Below are positions 25,201-36,709 of a stretch of DNA of 64,000 nt, piece after piece; position 1 is the first letter of the stretch, and each line of letters opens with the position of its first letter. Under the pieces are notes generated by a model, which worked only from the letters and a program-made list of their open reading frames with translations, made no database searches and had not been told where the DNA came from. Position numbers and translations under genes: made by a program. Source of the stretch: Linepithema humile (Eukaryota > Arthropoda > Insecta > Hymenoptera > Formicidae); the NCBI RefSeq assembly GCF_040581485.1, contig NC_090131.1:18612532-18676531 (forward strand), given 5' to 3'.

Positions 25201-28200
25201 ACAATATCTATCAACGGTTTCCGCTGCTTTGGTTTAATTTAATGATTAATTCAGTTGATACATTTCTAAAATAATTATGAAGCAATGAAACATTTTTCTT
25301 AATCCACGTATGAGGTCTGAAATTATTAAAAAAGCGCGCAAGAAAGGAGAAACAGTGTGTAGTTTACGTTAATCCAGATATAACGGAGAACGTAAAGAGA
25401 TTCTCGAGAAAAAATGCAGCAGGGGAAGAAGCGCCGCGCTTTAATTAAGCAAATTGAAATAGAAGAGCTGGCTGCGCAATGGCTGAACGAGAAATCGCAT
25501 GGATGAGCCATGTTCGCCGATGGAATAACCGTAAGGCCCGTTGGATTTAACCTCCGTGGAACGGTTTTAGAATCCACCGGTAATTGTTGTTTTATGAAGG
25601 CAATGCGGCAGCTCGATCGCTCGATAATTCCGATTCTAGCTTAAGGGAAAACTGCACTTAGCGGAATCCGCACACGCGCTACCGTTCTCGATGCACGCTC
25701 TTGTATGCTGCGCCGAGAGGTTATTCAGATTGTGATCGGCGTGTACGCGCGGTCTGTGAGCCCCACGTACGCCTACGCACTTTGTAGGGTTATATCAGAT
25801 AATTGAATTGTCTCTAAGACCGGCTTACAGCCGTGGAATCTACCGTGCGCCGGCTAAAGATATCCAATAGTTCCCTCTCTCGCAACGTTATCATTAGAAA
25901 TCGTAAGGAATTCTGCAACGAAACGATAATTGTGTCTGAGTGTCGTCTCGCGGCGATGTAATGGAAAAGAAATACCTGTAATATGCGAAGATCATTCACA
26001 TTGCGTTATACGAATAGCGCACTTAAAACGTGAAAATTGTCGAGATACCTCTAATGAGGAAAATCAGCTTTAATCGAATTAATTAGAAATATCTAGTCAT
26101 CATAGAATCTATCTAGTCATCTAGTTATCATAGAAGTATCTAGATATAATTTTCTATTGTTTGTAAAAAGATATTGTGCAATGTATTCGTTTTTACTACA
26201 AAATGATTATATGATCTTTCCAAACAAGTGCAAATTTCTCGTAAATTTAAATTAATAATAATTAAAAAATTAAAATACACGTTGAAAGGTTTTTGTTATT
26301 TTAAAAATCGACAGATTATATTTTCTGGGGCATAAAACTATTATAGTAAAATTCCCGACAGTGTGTTTACATCATAAATGTTCGATACTTTGAAAATTCG
26401 CTTAATTGCAAATATCTAGAATGCCGATGCAGAATTATGGCACGTGTCGTATCGGATGCCGTTCACATGCAATGCGGCTATTGTTAATAAAGCTTATGAT
26501 GTTCTTGCAAGCTCCGGAAGGTTTAATCTCCAACCAGCTGAAACTATGTACCAACTTGTGGGCGACGATGTTAATATTCGCAGGGTAATACTGCAGTAGC
26601 TAATTTACATCGTTAATGCCACACTTGATGGATGAGGCAATAACTTTTTATATTACTATATTCTAATTGGAAAGTCATTGACGTTTTGGTAAATTCGCAA
26701 AGATTTTCTAAATATCACTCTGCTCAGCTAACATCTGCAATACGTTTACATAATAAAAACATTTCTGCAAACAATGATATAAAATACGATTGAAATTATA
26801 ATTATATATCTCAATATATTTTGTTTACAAAGAAATAAATGATTTAATATTTTTCGCGAAAGCGCAGATTTCATTATGTTTTAATCTTGATTAGTTCACA
26901 CACCTGAATTTATTTGTGCATGCTGATGCCGGCTTTTAAAACTTTATCAGGATTTAAATTAAAAAATACTTACAAAAGGCTGTAATACGCTTTTTTTCGC
27001 AGAATTTGTATGCACTCGACACGGACGTGTCGCGATGGTACGAAAATTCGTCGATCTCTCAAAGGGCGTTTAATTTGGCAGGTTTCGAAGTGAAGTACCG
27101 CGCGCGCCAACAAATCGTTTCGGGCGGACGCTTTTAAATTAATGCGACGCTCGGCGGATTAATTCCCTCTTAAATTAATACCATTATGTACGCGTGCGAT
27201 TTTCAATGAAATTACGCTTTAACGCGATATATCCCGCGTATCGCTGACGCCCAGTCTGAACGCTCTAATGGCCATTTTATATTGATTGCGGAGGCCTTAA
27301 TTATTCTATCACGGAAACGCTGTTTACGATAAAAGCACTTGGCGTCCGCCCCGCTCGCATAATTTATCCTACGTTATGTTTCTGCATTAAAATGCGCATT
27401 GTATAATACGCACATATCAGACTTTAATTCTGGTGAGCGTAAAAACATATTCACGTAACACATTCATGCATAAATATGCGTCAGCTCGCCAAGGATTTAA
27501 CTACGATGTTATCTTTCGCGAGGAACTTACGTACGTTATATATTACGAGACTGAGAATATACTTCCTAAAAAAGTAGATTATGAAATAATGCACTTACAT
27601 TGGAAATTGCATATATGCGCATGCTGCAATCAAATTTATTTATGTCTTAAGAAAATTATCGTTGTTCATGTAAGAAAAAAATGTAAGATAACATTCCTTT
27701 CGCAGCACATTCTTCGAGATATCTTTCTATTCAAGCGCATAATTTTCACGAGGGACGCTTTTACGTAGCTACGTTCATGTAGCGAGCTTCCACACATTAC
27801 ACAATATAACCCTGTATGATGCGGTTTGACACAGTTGCGCGCGTTCAAGGCTGTGTACGCAGTGACGCCTCTTCCGCATGATCGCGATACAATCCCCGTC
27901 GGACGTGTTTCGCGTTTCACGCGATAAAGGTCGAACCGGAGGAAAAAAATGCGCGTTTTCGGGGGGTGTCCCGAGCGAGCTTTGGGAAATATGGACACGT
28001 TCACGGTGAGTCGGTTAATTTTTAACGTTAGCCCACCGTTGACATATTCCGTTCGGTTCGACGACTGCGGTCTATGGGATTGTACGCTGGGAATTTGTGG
28101 AAAGCGACAAGGGGAGTCACGGAGTGAGAGGGAGAGAGTGATAGCGCGGGGCTAAGGGGGTGAACGAGGAGGAGGGGAGGGGGTGGATGTCGAGGAGGAG

Positions 28201-28295
28201 GAGGAGAACGTTTGTTGGTGGATGTCGTTCGCTATTGAGGCCGCCGGGTACCAGGGGTCATGAATGCTTGTCAACGGTGAGATATGATGCGTGGA
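22240..28295. other. Non-coding: no gene identified
   Basis: CpG-rich at 22740-23460 and 24240-24620, AT-rich at 23500-23700, 24700-25000 and 26100-27000. A donor-like ACG/GTAAGT occurs at 22419 and a minus-strand GAG/GTAAGT at 25146-25141; neither belongs to a convincing exon. The 191-codon minus-strand frame at 23957-24532 has a proline-rich stretch from low-complexity sequence and no recognised domain. Confidence 0.55.
26091..26152. repeat. Short ATCTAGTCAT repeat cluster
   Basis: ATCTAGTCATCATAGAA at 26091 is followed by ATCTAGTCATCTAGTTATCATAGAAG and a further ATCTAG, a small slippage-type cluster with units of about 19-27 bp. Confidence 0.7.
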
Positions 28296-28298
28296 TTA

Positions 28299-28325
28299 CC
28301 CCCCCCCCTTCCCCCCTTCCCTCCC
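28299..28325 (-). other. C-rich tract, G-quadruplex motif on the minus strand
   Basis: C-runs of 10, 6, 3 and 3 with spacers TT, TT and T. The complementary strand meets the quadruplex rule. It follows a purine-rich stretch at 28160-28215 (GGAGGAGG-type), so both strands are skewed here. Confidence 0.8.
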
Positions 28326-28329
28326 TCCA

Positions 28330-31300
28330 AACTCCGACATCGGGATCTCCCCTTTTCAACCCTTCCCGTTTCCCAGTCTTTGCATCGAGCCAACGCCGGA
28401 GGCAGTCGTTCGTGGCTCGATTAATGCGATGTGAAAATTTTGTAGGAGGCGGAAGAAACTTGGCAATATCATTCACCAACTTTCCATCCGTTGCTCTATG
28501 ATACTCTGTGATTATTAATGCTGCCTCTTTCCAAATTTTGACACAGTTCAAATTTCCGCTTTATTCACATCAAATTCTATAAAAAACTTTTTTCTTTTAC
28601 ATATTATATTTTCGAACGTTGTGCAGAAGTATAAATTGAATCGGTCGATAAATAAGTATAAGGTGAGACGGTTTCATACGGCTTACTTTCACGCGGCTTA
28701 CGATGTTATTGCTCCAAGCTCTTCAATTCATTCACTGCATTTCGCCTGTGCATTCTTTTCTCTCTCCTTGATTCTATTTCGCGTCTTTCTACCTATTCAT
28801 CCCGAAGTGCTAGTCACCACCCATCGCGCACGTGTTCACGAGAACATCGATAGACTGGCGGAAAGGGTTTTCTCCCGTAAGACGAGTGGCAAAGGTCTTT
28901 CTTTCAGTTTCTTTTCGAACCCGGCTCAAACTCGTGGAAATCTCTCTATCGTCGCACTCTACGTGTGTATTCGTTCTCCACTGCTCTTCGATACCGCACG
29001 CTTTAAGATCGTCTAGAAGGCAACGTGCCACCTTTCGAGTGGCCATTAGAAACGTGAGAGACAGACGATGTGACTCGATGAAAAGCAAATACGCGAAAGT
29101 GCATTGAAAGAAAGTGGGCTCGCGCCCGAAAGAATGTACGAACGGAAAAATATAGTGGGAACTCGATGTAGCATAAGTGGGGAAATAAAAAGCTTTTCTT
29201 AATAGATAAATAGCTATACGATGAGTACGATTGATAAAAAAATATAAAAATAAATTAACTGCTACGGAAAGAAATATTATTCATTCCTTATGCAACGAAA
29301 AGTTAAAATTTGCCTGCTCTTTGACACAACAAGATCCTTTAAAAAAGTTTGTCGCTACAAATATGGACTTACGTTATCAAAGAGTCGTGATACACGCTGC
29401 TTGCGATCGTCTTACCAGCAACCATTTTCCCAAGAGCGCATTAGGCGGAATTCAGATGAAAGCAAACACGCGGAAACGCATTACGCGCGAGAAAAAGTGA
29501 AAGATACGTCGAGACGGGGAGCCAAAGGGCGAGGGGGAAAAGCCGCCGTGTCGGGAGACCCGTGAAAGGGCACGCCGGCGAAAGGGGTAGCGGGGGGATT
29601 CAAGGAGAGGGAAAAGGAGCAGCGCAGAGGAACTTAGTAGTCAAGGAATGTCGGCGCGGAACGGAACGCGTACGAGGTCGAGGAAGGAAGGAAGGCTTTC
29701 CATCAGGCAAATTGAATAGCATTTGCAGGCTGTTTCGCCGGTAAACAGGCGGATGATAGATGATACCTCGGGTCCCCGTCTTTCCTTCTTTTTCCGCTAG
29801 TAACTCTCGGTACACCTTTGCTCTCACGATTTCTCGCATCCTCTTCAACGACGATCGTTTTCTCCTACCTCTTTATCCTTCCGACAGGCGACTCGCGTGG
29901 GTAGGAAAATGCGTTCGTTCCGCCACTCTCGAGATAACTCCGTGGCCGATGCGACGGTCTATCTGGGAGTGTCATCTGGAAGGAACCATTCATCAAGCGG
30001 CCGCAAAAAACTTAACGACAGGACAGAAATCGATCGTGACCCGCGATGTTGTGCATTGCCATGCGAGAACTTCTTCGATTATTACGATCAGACTGCTTAT
30101 CATACGAAATTATCTAAAGTTGATTATGAACTTTACACTGCAAATACCATGATGAATAAATTTTTACAAATATTATACACAACTATGGTCTCATACAAAT
30201 GAGACACAATCGAGATTTTTATAAACATTTTTCAAAATTAATTTTACAAAAGTTAACAAGTATAATTTATATCTTGGAACAATTTTATGAAACATTACTT
30301 TTTAGTTTCATTCCTTTAAAATTTTTAGTTAGCTTGTTATAGTTATTTTTATCAAAATAGAAAGCTGGAAGAATTATAATTCAGCATGTATATCTAATTT
30401 GCCATTTTTTTAAACAATGTTAGCGGAGAAACAGTTTTGGTTAGTTTTATTCCTCTTTATGAAAAAATTGTACAGAAAAATTCGGAGGTCGTGGAAGCAT
30501 GTATATCCTATATCACGATTCTTTTATAATCCGTATTAAATTTAATTATGAATTATATTTCTCACACAAAAATTTTTGCATAATGATATTAAGATTTCAA
30601 ACACAATTTTCATGTTTTATATTTTATTTAGAATATACTTATAAATATTAAACAGGGCTGGTAATATAATTTGGCATTGAAAATAGGATATTCGATATTT
30701 TTCATAAAACATATACTTGCATTACTTATACTGTATTATTAGAAACATAATGATGAAAATAATAAATGGAGTAGAACGGAAATCTACAATTTTCAAAACT
30801 ATATTTTGTTTAATTATTCATGGAGCATCTTAACTGTTTTTAATAAGAAACGATGTCATTAATTAATTACACTAAAATATGCGTAATAATTAATAACAAA
30901 TAAAAAATCATAATTAAAAAATTCTTATAAATAAAATATTCTATTTAATTAACAAAAATTATTTTAGCATAAAAGATTCTAATATTGTATTATAAAACAT
31001 GAGACGTGTAAGCAAAAATAAAATTATTGTATGACTATTTTATGGCAGATTCAAATGACGATAAAGTATAGAAAGTGTAAATGTTGTAATCGCTTACCGG
31101 CAGATTAAGATATTGCACGTATTGCATTAAGATATTGAGATGTAGTCAGGTTTCGAGAAAGTTGTTTTCGTTTAATTAGCTGTCACGAACAATTGCAGTT
31201 TAATCTTCCGATTCATAAATGTTGACAACGTGCAGAGAGGCTATAAAAACGTAAGCCACTTCTGCGCGACGAAAGTATCGACTAGAAATGGTGTCACGTA

Positions 31301-32495
31301 TCAATAATAAACGAACAGTTCCATTCGCGAGACTTAAAATAAAATTTCTAGAAGACTATAGCATTACAGCATTACAGTGTCATCGCTCGTATGATACATA
31401 TACTGTAAACTCGTCTGCGCAATTTACTTTCGATCGTAGAAAACTATATATGGCATATATTTACAATAACCCTAGTCTCAATAAATTTAGAATTTCTTCA
31501 AAATAAAATGCAAACCTGTATGAACACATTTCGATGTGCCGGCGCGAGCAGATAGCATAATATATTCTTCATACGAAATACGCGACGTAGGCATGCCGCG
31601 AAATGGTGTTTACGCGGCCGGATGTCAGCGTGCAGGCGCATAAACATAAGGTATGCATGAATGTGTTGAGTTATACCGTAGTTGGTTATGAAATAACCAT
31701 GGGACGAAACTTGATAACTTTCTATCCGGAGCGTAGCAGAGCTACGACGCGCTGAGTTTCTTTCCATTTACGGAAAACTTTTAAAATGCGTTAAATTTTT
31801 TTCTTCGTTTTACACCTTGCGGCTGACTGCACCGCGATATGGTTCATAAGTCATCGAGCGGTCTTTATCCGTTTTCTACGGCATACGTTTTGAGTGCATA
31901 AACAAAATAACATCCGATACAAGCAAAGTGCAGGAATATGCGTATTACAGAAAAAGTTTATTTTTCATAGCTAGACGGAAACTATTTCCGCTATTCGAAC
32001 TTTTTGCGTTATATTATAATTTGCGTTGCACATTTTTATAATCTCTCGTTATGCTTATTGGTAATCTTTGGGGTGGGAATACGTTATGTGAATAAGAAAC
32101 GGTGTTATTTAATAAAAGAGAACCCTCAAAATGGTACGGGAAACAAGGTGGCGCTGAGTAACGGTGCTACGAATTTTCCGACAAAGTTTTCTTCATTGCT
32201 TAATTATAAAAGTTGTTCATAATGCAGGAGGCCGATAAAAGGTTGGGCAGCTACGAGGGGCTGTCGCCCTGCCTTCGTGGTAATTCCCAAATTAATTAAA
32301 AGAAAAGATTTCTCCCTCCTTACTGCTTTTCTACGCTTTTTTTTTTCAGACTGAAGTCAAGAATGAAAATAAAAGTGTCTTTATTCGACAATAGTTACGC
32401 TTACATTCTTTTTTTATTCCATGCATCTAGATCAATAAAAATAGAGTAAATGTCAATGTTTCACTATGAATTACGTATTTTATTGTCTATTTACA
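28330..32495. other. Non-coding: leads into ratchet point 1
   Basis: CpG content falls from left to right. The block 30180-31060 is the longest AT-rich, CpG-poor stretch up to this point and has no visible terminal repeats or coding remnant that would identify a transposon. A weak GC hairpin lies near 32246-32280. The sequence becomes T-rich toward the branch point at 32499. Confidence 0.55.
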
Positions 32496-32498
32496 CAA

Positions 32499-32531
32499 CT
32501 AATAATTTTTTTTTGTGTGTTACAGGTGAGT
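32499..32531 (+). other. Recursive splice site (ratchet point) 1
   Basis: Reading left to right there is a branch-point-like CTAAT at 32499-32503 (branch A at 32502, 23 nt before the AG), nine T at 32506-32514, then GTGTGTTACAG ending at 32525. It is followed with no gap by GTGAGT at 32526-32531. A 3' splice site fused directly to a 5' splice site is the defining architecture of recursive splice sites described in Drosophila long introns. After the upstream exon is joined here, a new 5' splice site is regenerated and the next part of the intron is removed. The nearby second donor at 32584 supports recognition by exon definition. No transcript evidence is available here. Confidence 0.7.
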
Positions 32532-32583
32532 TTATTCTCAGATAGCAGTAAATAGTTTCTAGAAATTAAGCTGAACAAAAATG
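32526..32583 (+). other. RS-exon 1 (58 nt, stops in all frames) with downstream 5' splice site
   Basis: The 58 nt lie between the acceptor AG at 32525 and a strong downstream donor, ATG followed by GTGAGTAAAG from 32584. They begin with the regenerated donor GTGAGT. All three reading frames contain a stop, so inclusion would truncate the message, as expected of a recursive-splicing exon that is normally skipped after the first step. One oddity is that the exon ends exactly in GAACAAAAATG, a good insect start-codon context. An alternative reading is therefore a 5'-untranslated exon carrying a start codon as its last three bases. Roles are inferred from known RS-exon behaviour, not measured. 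Confidence 0.55.
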
Positions 32584-32599
32584 GTGAGTAAAGAAATGA

Positions 32600-35500
32600 C
32601 ATTTTATTATTGGAATTTGGTGTGAAAGTTTATATTCTGCAAATATAAAAAGCAAGGTTAAATTTTTTTATTCTTTAGTGCTTTGTTTTATAATTTGTGA
32701 GATGTTTTATTTACATAAAAAAATTGATTTTTTAAAAACAAATTTATAATACATTATCTATAGAATTGAATTATCTTTGAAATTTTTAGTACATTCGCGT
32801 TTTATATAAGTTTATAAATTTTTATTAAACATTGTAAAAAATATTATAATATTCCATTAAGTATGTGCTTAAAATTAAGTACAGTAGAAAAGGGAGTTTT
32901 AGTATAAGGCGATGTAATATTGTCTGTTTGCGATGTCTTGAAAACCAATTATTTTAATTGGTCCGTGAAAGACGAACTTGTTCAGCTTTTTTTCTCGGAT
33001 TGCACCGTCGCACCTCGATTCGGTGAGATACTCAACACCCCTGCAGGAGCCTCGGTGTCTGGGTGGCAATCGATTTTCCACTGACGCCCCCGCCGTCGCC
33101 GTCGTTGTTACTGACGACGAATATTCACGAAGTCATCCGAGTCATTGACATCCATTGGGTGATGGCGATGGCGGAGGCGGGCAAAATGCGTGCTGCAAGA
33201 CGTAAAGGGGTGCAAATCTCACACATGCACGCCCGTCAAACGCGTATCGATACATAACTACGTCTTCCCCGTATTTGTGAAACGTCGGTGGCAACATCTA
33301 CTCGACAAGAATAGAAAGAGAGAGCTAAGGATTTTATAGGGATGCGGTTGTTCCCGCCCACTTTCTCGATAATTGCAATGCTGATGATTTCACTGATGGC
33401 CTGCGAATACATACGCTTACGAAATACAGCGACACTTTGAGTTTCGCTACAATGTAACGCACAGATCATTGATTGCTTTTTTATAAATTTAAATTTATTA
33501 CAAAAAATAGGTAGGAAAAATGCAGTTAAAAACATCAAAATTTTTATTTTAAAATGTTTATACATTTTTTAATCTTACTGTCGTTATTAATAGATTATGA
33601 TGTAATTGTACTTTTTAAATCTCTATTGCTTTTGTTTATTGTATTTATGAACACACTAGCTAATATGCAATATTTTTCAAAAGCTTTCCGCAAATAATTG
33701 CGGTAACGCAGTAATTCCCAAGTGTCAATAACGATAGAATTGGTAGACTTCCTGCGATCGTTATTTCGTTGTGGTTCAATTCGTCCGTAACGCGCTGCGT
33801 TGGATGCGTTACTTTTATCGACCCACTCGATAGTACTCAGATATGTTGGTGACGATATTGCATGGTGTGGAGAAGTATACAATCGTCAGAAATACACCGG
33901 TTCAACCAATCGCGCTTGTGCTTCTACTTAGAGTGGCGGACGAATCCCTCACTCTAATTTCTACACGGGGAAACTTTCACGTCATCACGCAAAAATAGAA
34001 TGAGGATGTTATAATAAGGAAAAAGGATAGCAAAATTATGATAACCTAGAAAGAGTACTGTCTTCTAGTATAAGCTTCTATACTTTTGACAGATTCAAAA
34101 ATAGAGAAAAGCCGTGTGTCAGACTTTGAACAAAGTTATCGTAAAGAATAACAGTTTGCACGAAAATATTTAGGGTAGTATTCTGTTATTATTACAAATA
34201 CACGCTTACGTATATATTAATTTTTTTCTTGATTTGTATTTAACTGTACATTGCAAATTATTCCGAAATATTTCTCCAAACTCATTGTCGTAGAGGAATA
34301 ATCGCTTGCTTCCGTATTTCCGTCTAACGATGTTATCGATAAAACAATTAACTTAATAATATGTTAATCACGTGTAAAAACCAAGAAAGAATCGTTGTCG
34401 AAACAAGCGAGGGTTCCAAAGAACCACCGGTCGTTTTCCCCTAGTATCATTATATGTATACCTCCGTCAGTTCTTTTATTCTGTTCAATTTCACGCTCAG
34501 AGAAACGGTCTGTCTTGGCGTGCGTCTGCCCGACTTCCGGTGGGCGATCGAAGCACTCTCATCTGCGCTGCGAGTTACGCGCGCTGCGTTATGTTATTAC
34601 AAATTATACGGCGTTCAAAGGAGGAAAGCAACATCACAGTGGTCAGACGTGCGCGCATTATGGACGGATATAGATTTTGTCTGGGATTATTAGATGTTTG
34701 GTTACCTTCCGATAATTACTCGTGGAATTGCCTCAGTCGGCGCGCGGCTATAATCGATACGCACGGCACGATCGATATGCGCAGACAGTCGCGTGTAGCC
34801 GTGTATGGCCCTGCCGCAGCAGGCCCATTCTGCGTCAGGTATCTAGTGGATTCTAATTACAGGGCGGACGAAATGATACCAATGCACGCTCGCGTCGTCC
34901 TCAGAAAAATTGATATCGATTTTCTCTCGATGTCGTAATATTTCGTTACAGTAGCCATATCGGTTAATGAAAACGGCTTCTCCGCTTGTTGTGGAATCTA
35001 TAACCCACTCTGTTGAATCTTCTGAAGCGCTCCTAGCGTATCGCTAAACATGATATTCGATAATTATTCGATCAGCTATTATCAATTGCACGGTAAATAA
35101 GATAGCTTCCAATTAACGACTGAATTAAAGCAAATTACTTGTGTCTTGGTAGATGTTGGAAATATCTAATTTGGTTGTAAAACGATCGCCCCTTGAAACA
35201 TTTCTTCGCGATCGTCGAAGCACCGAAATACAAATCGATAAAGTAAAATGACTGTGATTGCTGGATTGTGAAGTAATTCGAGGAACAGATCGAACGTTCC
35301 TTTGTTCGGCGGATGGAAACTTTGCTAATTTATCCTTTGAAACGAAATGCTGGGATACACAGGGAACTCTTCGTCTTGGGTTCGACAGGTAGACGCAGAA
35401 GATTGAAGCGCGGGCGGGCATGTTCGAGCACGGCGGAGCGTTTTTCATCCTGTCCGCGTTTACACTTGACGTCGTTTGTTCGTAACGCGACAGACGCTAA

Positions 35501-36675
35501 CGAGATTGGATTGGTGAAAACGGGTGGGGTTTATTTGCACGGCAATAAATTTCGGGAAACACGTGTAACGACAGGACGACGTGCATATTTATAAAATAAA
35601 AAAAATACATACATACAGAAAGAGAGAAGTACGACGCTGTGAGTTAAGCGTTGAAAATTTGTACGATTTTATTTGGTCGGAGCTTGTTAATTACTTTCGT
35701 CCACTGCATACGCTCGCACGCGAATGTATGTGCGAAACGCCTCGGCACGACTGGCTTTCATTTAATTTTTCTTATTCGCGATTACCTCTTCGTTTGAATC
35801 AGCCTCGGCGAAATGTACACGGGAGATGGGCTTTTCGTGATGTTTCAAACCCCCTCGGGAACACCATTTCAATCTGATAACGCGATGGCTGTTGTAGGAA
35901 CACGCCACAACAACCTGGTAACACGGGTCTCCCTTATACCCCCGTCGCGCACCCCATACACGTTGTCTATATCCCATATTCAACCATCCTGATGCGATGT
36001 CCAGATGGTGTTTGTACGAGTAGTCGAAGCCAAAGATAGCGAGGGAGAGAAACCGAGAATCGAATAGAACCAATAAAAAGAAGTGGGAGAAAGAGGCGGT
36101 GTGCATAATGCAGGTACGTCACTTATACTGATTGGCTCGTAAAACCCGCGGAGAGCGTGAAAATCAGTAAAACAGTATATAAATGACTCTTGAGAATCGG
36201 ACTCGCGTCGAAATAGCGGGAAGCCTTTGCCATTTCCATAATAATAAAAATTAATTACAAGTAATGGAAATATCTAATAGTAAAAATAGTCAATGTTTTG
36301 TGGAAAAATTTCTTAAATATTTAAATAAAAAAAAGTTTATAACATTTGTCTATGTTAAACTCGCTCGTTTATTGTCAATTAAAATCGATCAGATTTAAAA
36401 AAAAATCAGATAGTAACATTATAATCTTTCGTGCAGCAATGGTTTCTCTGCGGTTAAACGCGAAGAGCTCGAGATCGAAAATCATGAGCAAATCGATCGC
36501 GATGGTTCTTTTTAAGATCACGAGTTGTCGAAGTACATTTTTCGCTTTCGTACTTTCCGATAACCATTACGGTATATTTTGCGCGATGGAGTACGACGAT
36601 CCTGCGGAGCAAAGAACTCCAGTGAGGAGCTTGTCTCACTGCTTTATGACGCGTGAATATCTGATGGTCCCCTGT
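32600..36675. other. Non-coding: between the ratchet point and a C-rich tract
   Basis: AT-rich at 32600-32900, 33480-33680 and 34020-34380, CpG-rich at 33000-33250, 34500-34900 and 35300-35600. Three overlapping plus-strand frames at 34395-34938 in different frames indicate stop-poor GC-rich DNA, not a gene. The only candidate here is the minus-strand frame at 35762-36106. Confidence 0.55.
35762..36106 (-). CDS. Candidate small secreted-protein ORF (unrecognised, low confidence)
   Basis: A 114-codon minus-strand frame starts at a true ATG at 36106. The N-terminus is hydrophobic (roughly residues 5-27, rich in F, L, V and I) and could be a signal peptide or membrane anchor. The middle is basic and aromatic with an RR pair near residue 54 and two cysteines near residues 62 and 69, somewhat like a peptide precursor. 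I recognise no family. The C-terminal third runs into AT-rich sequence and looks unconstrained. Length is within chance range. The start is only a few bases from a plus-strand donor-like CAG/GTACGT at 36112. Confidence 0.1.
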   Translation of the reverse strand: MHTASFSHFFLLVLFDSRFLSLAIFGFDYSYKHHLDIASGWLNMGYRQRVWGARRGYKGDPCYQVVVACSYNSHRVIRLKWCSRGGLKHHEKPISRVHFAEADSNEEVIANKKN

Positions 36676-36678
36676 CTG

Positions 36679-36702
36679 CCCCCTCCCCCCTCCCTCTCGC
36701 CC
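36679..36702 (-). other. C-rich tract, G-quadruplex motif on the minus strand
   Basis: C-runs of 5, 6, 3 and 3 with spacers of 1, 1 and 5 nt. It lies at the left edge of a C- and purine-skewed block (36660-37130). Confidence 0.75.
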
Positions 36703-36709
36703 TGTACAA

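Noticed and set aside
25141..25204. Strong minus-strand donor GAG/GTAAGT with an upstream frame
   Set aside because: The frame starts at TTG, there is no acceptor, and one such donor per strand is expected by chance.
30180..31060. Possible AT-rich transposon
   Set aside because: No terminal inverted repeats, target-site duplication or coding remnant could be seen.
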